Shown here piece after piece: positions 5,814 to 5,972 of a DNA stretch of 5,972 nucleotides. The notes below the pieces were generated by a model. The model was not told the origin of the DNA. It saw nothing but the letters and a program-made list of their open reading frames with translations, and did no database searches. Positions within the stretch are counted from its first letter, which is position 1. Each line of letters opens with the position of its first letter. The translations under genes and the position numbers were made by a program. Source of the DNA: Actinomycetota bacterium (GTDB lineage: Bacteria > Actinomycetota > Actinomycetes > Streptosporangiales > Streptosporangiaceae); contig PMOU01000400.1 of assembly GCA_003161205.1 (NCBI GenBank), positions 5,290 to 11,261 of the forward strand, in the 5' to 3' direction.

Positions 5814-5972
5814 TCAGCCGAGGCCAGGCGGAGGCGCGATGTTGAAGTTGTCCCGGAAGATGTTGTCAGGGTCGTAGCGGTGCTTGAGCGCGCGCAGCCG
5901 GGTCAGCGTGGCGTCCGGGAAGGCGTCGGCGAGCCGTTCGGGGCGGGTATCGGTCTCGAAGCTGAGGTACAG
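5814..5972 (-). CDS. FAD-dependent oxidoreductase with BBE domain, C-terminal fragment (5' end outside window)
   Basis: Reading leftwards from the right edge, the frame stays open for 52 codons and stops at TGA (5816-5814). The peptide begins LYLSFETDTRPERLAD and continues TLTRLRALKHRYDPDNIFRDNFNIAPPPGLG. The block LKHRYDPDNIFRDNFNI is the hallmark of the berberine/berberine-like C-terminal domain that closes FAD-linked oxidases of the PCMH (BBE) family. These enzymes carry covalently or tightly bound FAD and oxidise sugars, alcohols or natural-product intermediates. The FAD-binding part and any His/Cys flavin attachment residues lie outside the window, so the substrate cannot be judged. It is the most upstream of the minus-strand genes, 70 bases before the PPOX gene. 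A shared transcript is possible but not shown. Confidence 0.88.
   Translation of the reverse strand: MYLSFETDTRPERLADAFPDATLTRLRALKHRYDPDNIFRDNFNIAPPPGLG

Overview
The window is uniformly GC-rich, with strongly G/C-biased third codon positions, GTG and TTG starts and overlapping stop/start codons. Together with a bacterial-type cytochrome P450, a berberine-bridge-type oxidoreductase end and a probable F420-dependent PPOX-fold protein, this points to an actinomycete chromosome. The genus cannot be told from the sequence. No tRNA, rRNA, CRISPR array, transposase or integrase was seen.

Left part, + strand (1-2663): the window opens inside the last 87 codons of a cytochrome P450 (1-264), including its heme-cysteine loop. 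A 139-base spacer with one compact inverted repeat (323-338) leads to a two-gene L-arabinose unit. It comprises araA (L-arabinose isomerase, 404-1918, TTG start) and araD (L-ribulose-5-phosphate 4-epimerase, 1926-2663), separated by 7 bases. Together these are the first and third steps of L-arabinose to D-xylulose 5-phosphate. The second-step kinase (AraB) is not in the window.

Right part, - strand (2674-5972), in order of transcription: the C-terminal end of a BBE-domain FAD-dependent oxidoreductase (5972-5814), a small PPOX-class flavin/F420-binding protein (5743-5354), an EmrB/QacA-like MFS exporter (5264-3801), a TetR-family regulator (3804-3127) overlapping the exporter by 4 bases, and a short FUSC-like membrane protein (3072-2674). 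The FUSC-like gene converges on araD, with 10 bases between the stop codons. The exporter and regulator look like a self-regulated efflux pair: two related 16-bp inverted repeats (CGGAA...TTCCG) flank a -10-like hexamer just upstream of the exporter.

Most of the window is ordinary metabolic and efflux content. I see no convincing sign of an undescribed defence, mobile or RNA system. The points worth a second look are the paired operator-like repeats, the odd convergent junction (a repeat-extended AraD tail facing a FUSC protein far shorter than its family), and araA-araD without a neighbouring kinase gene.
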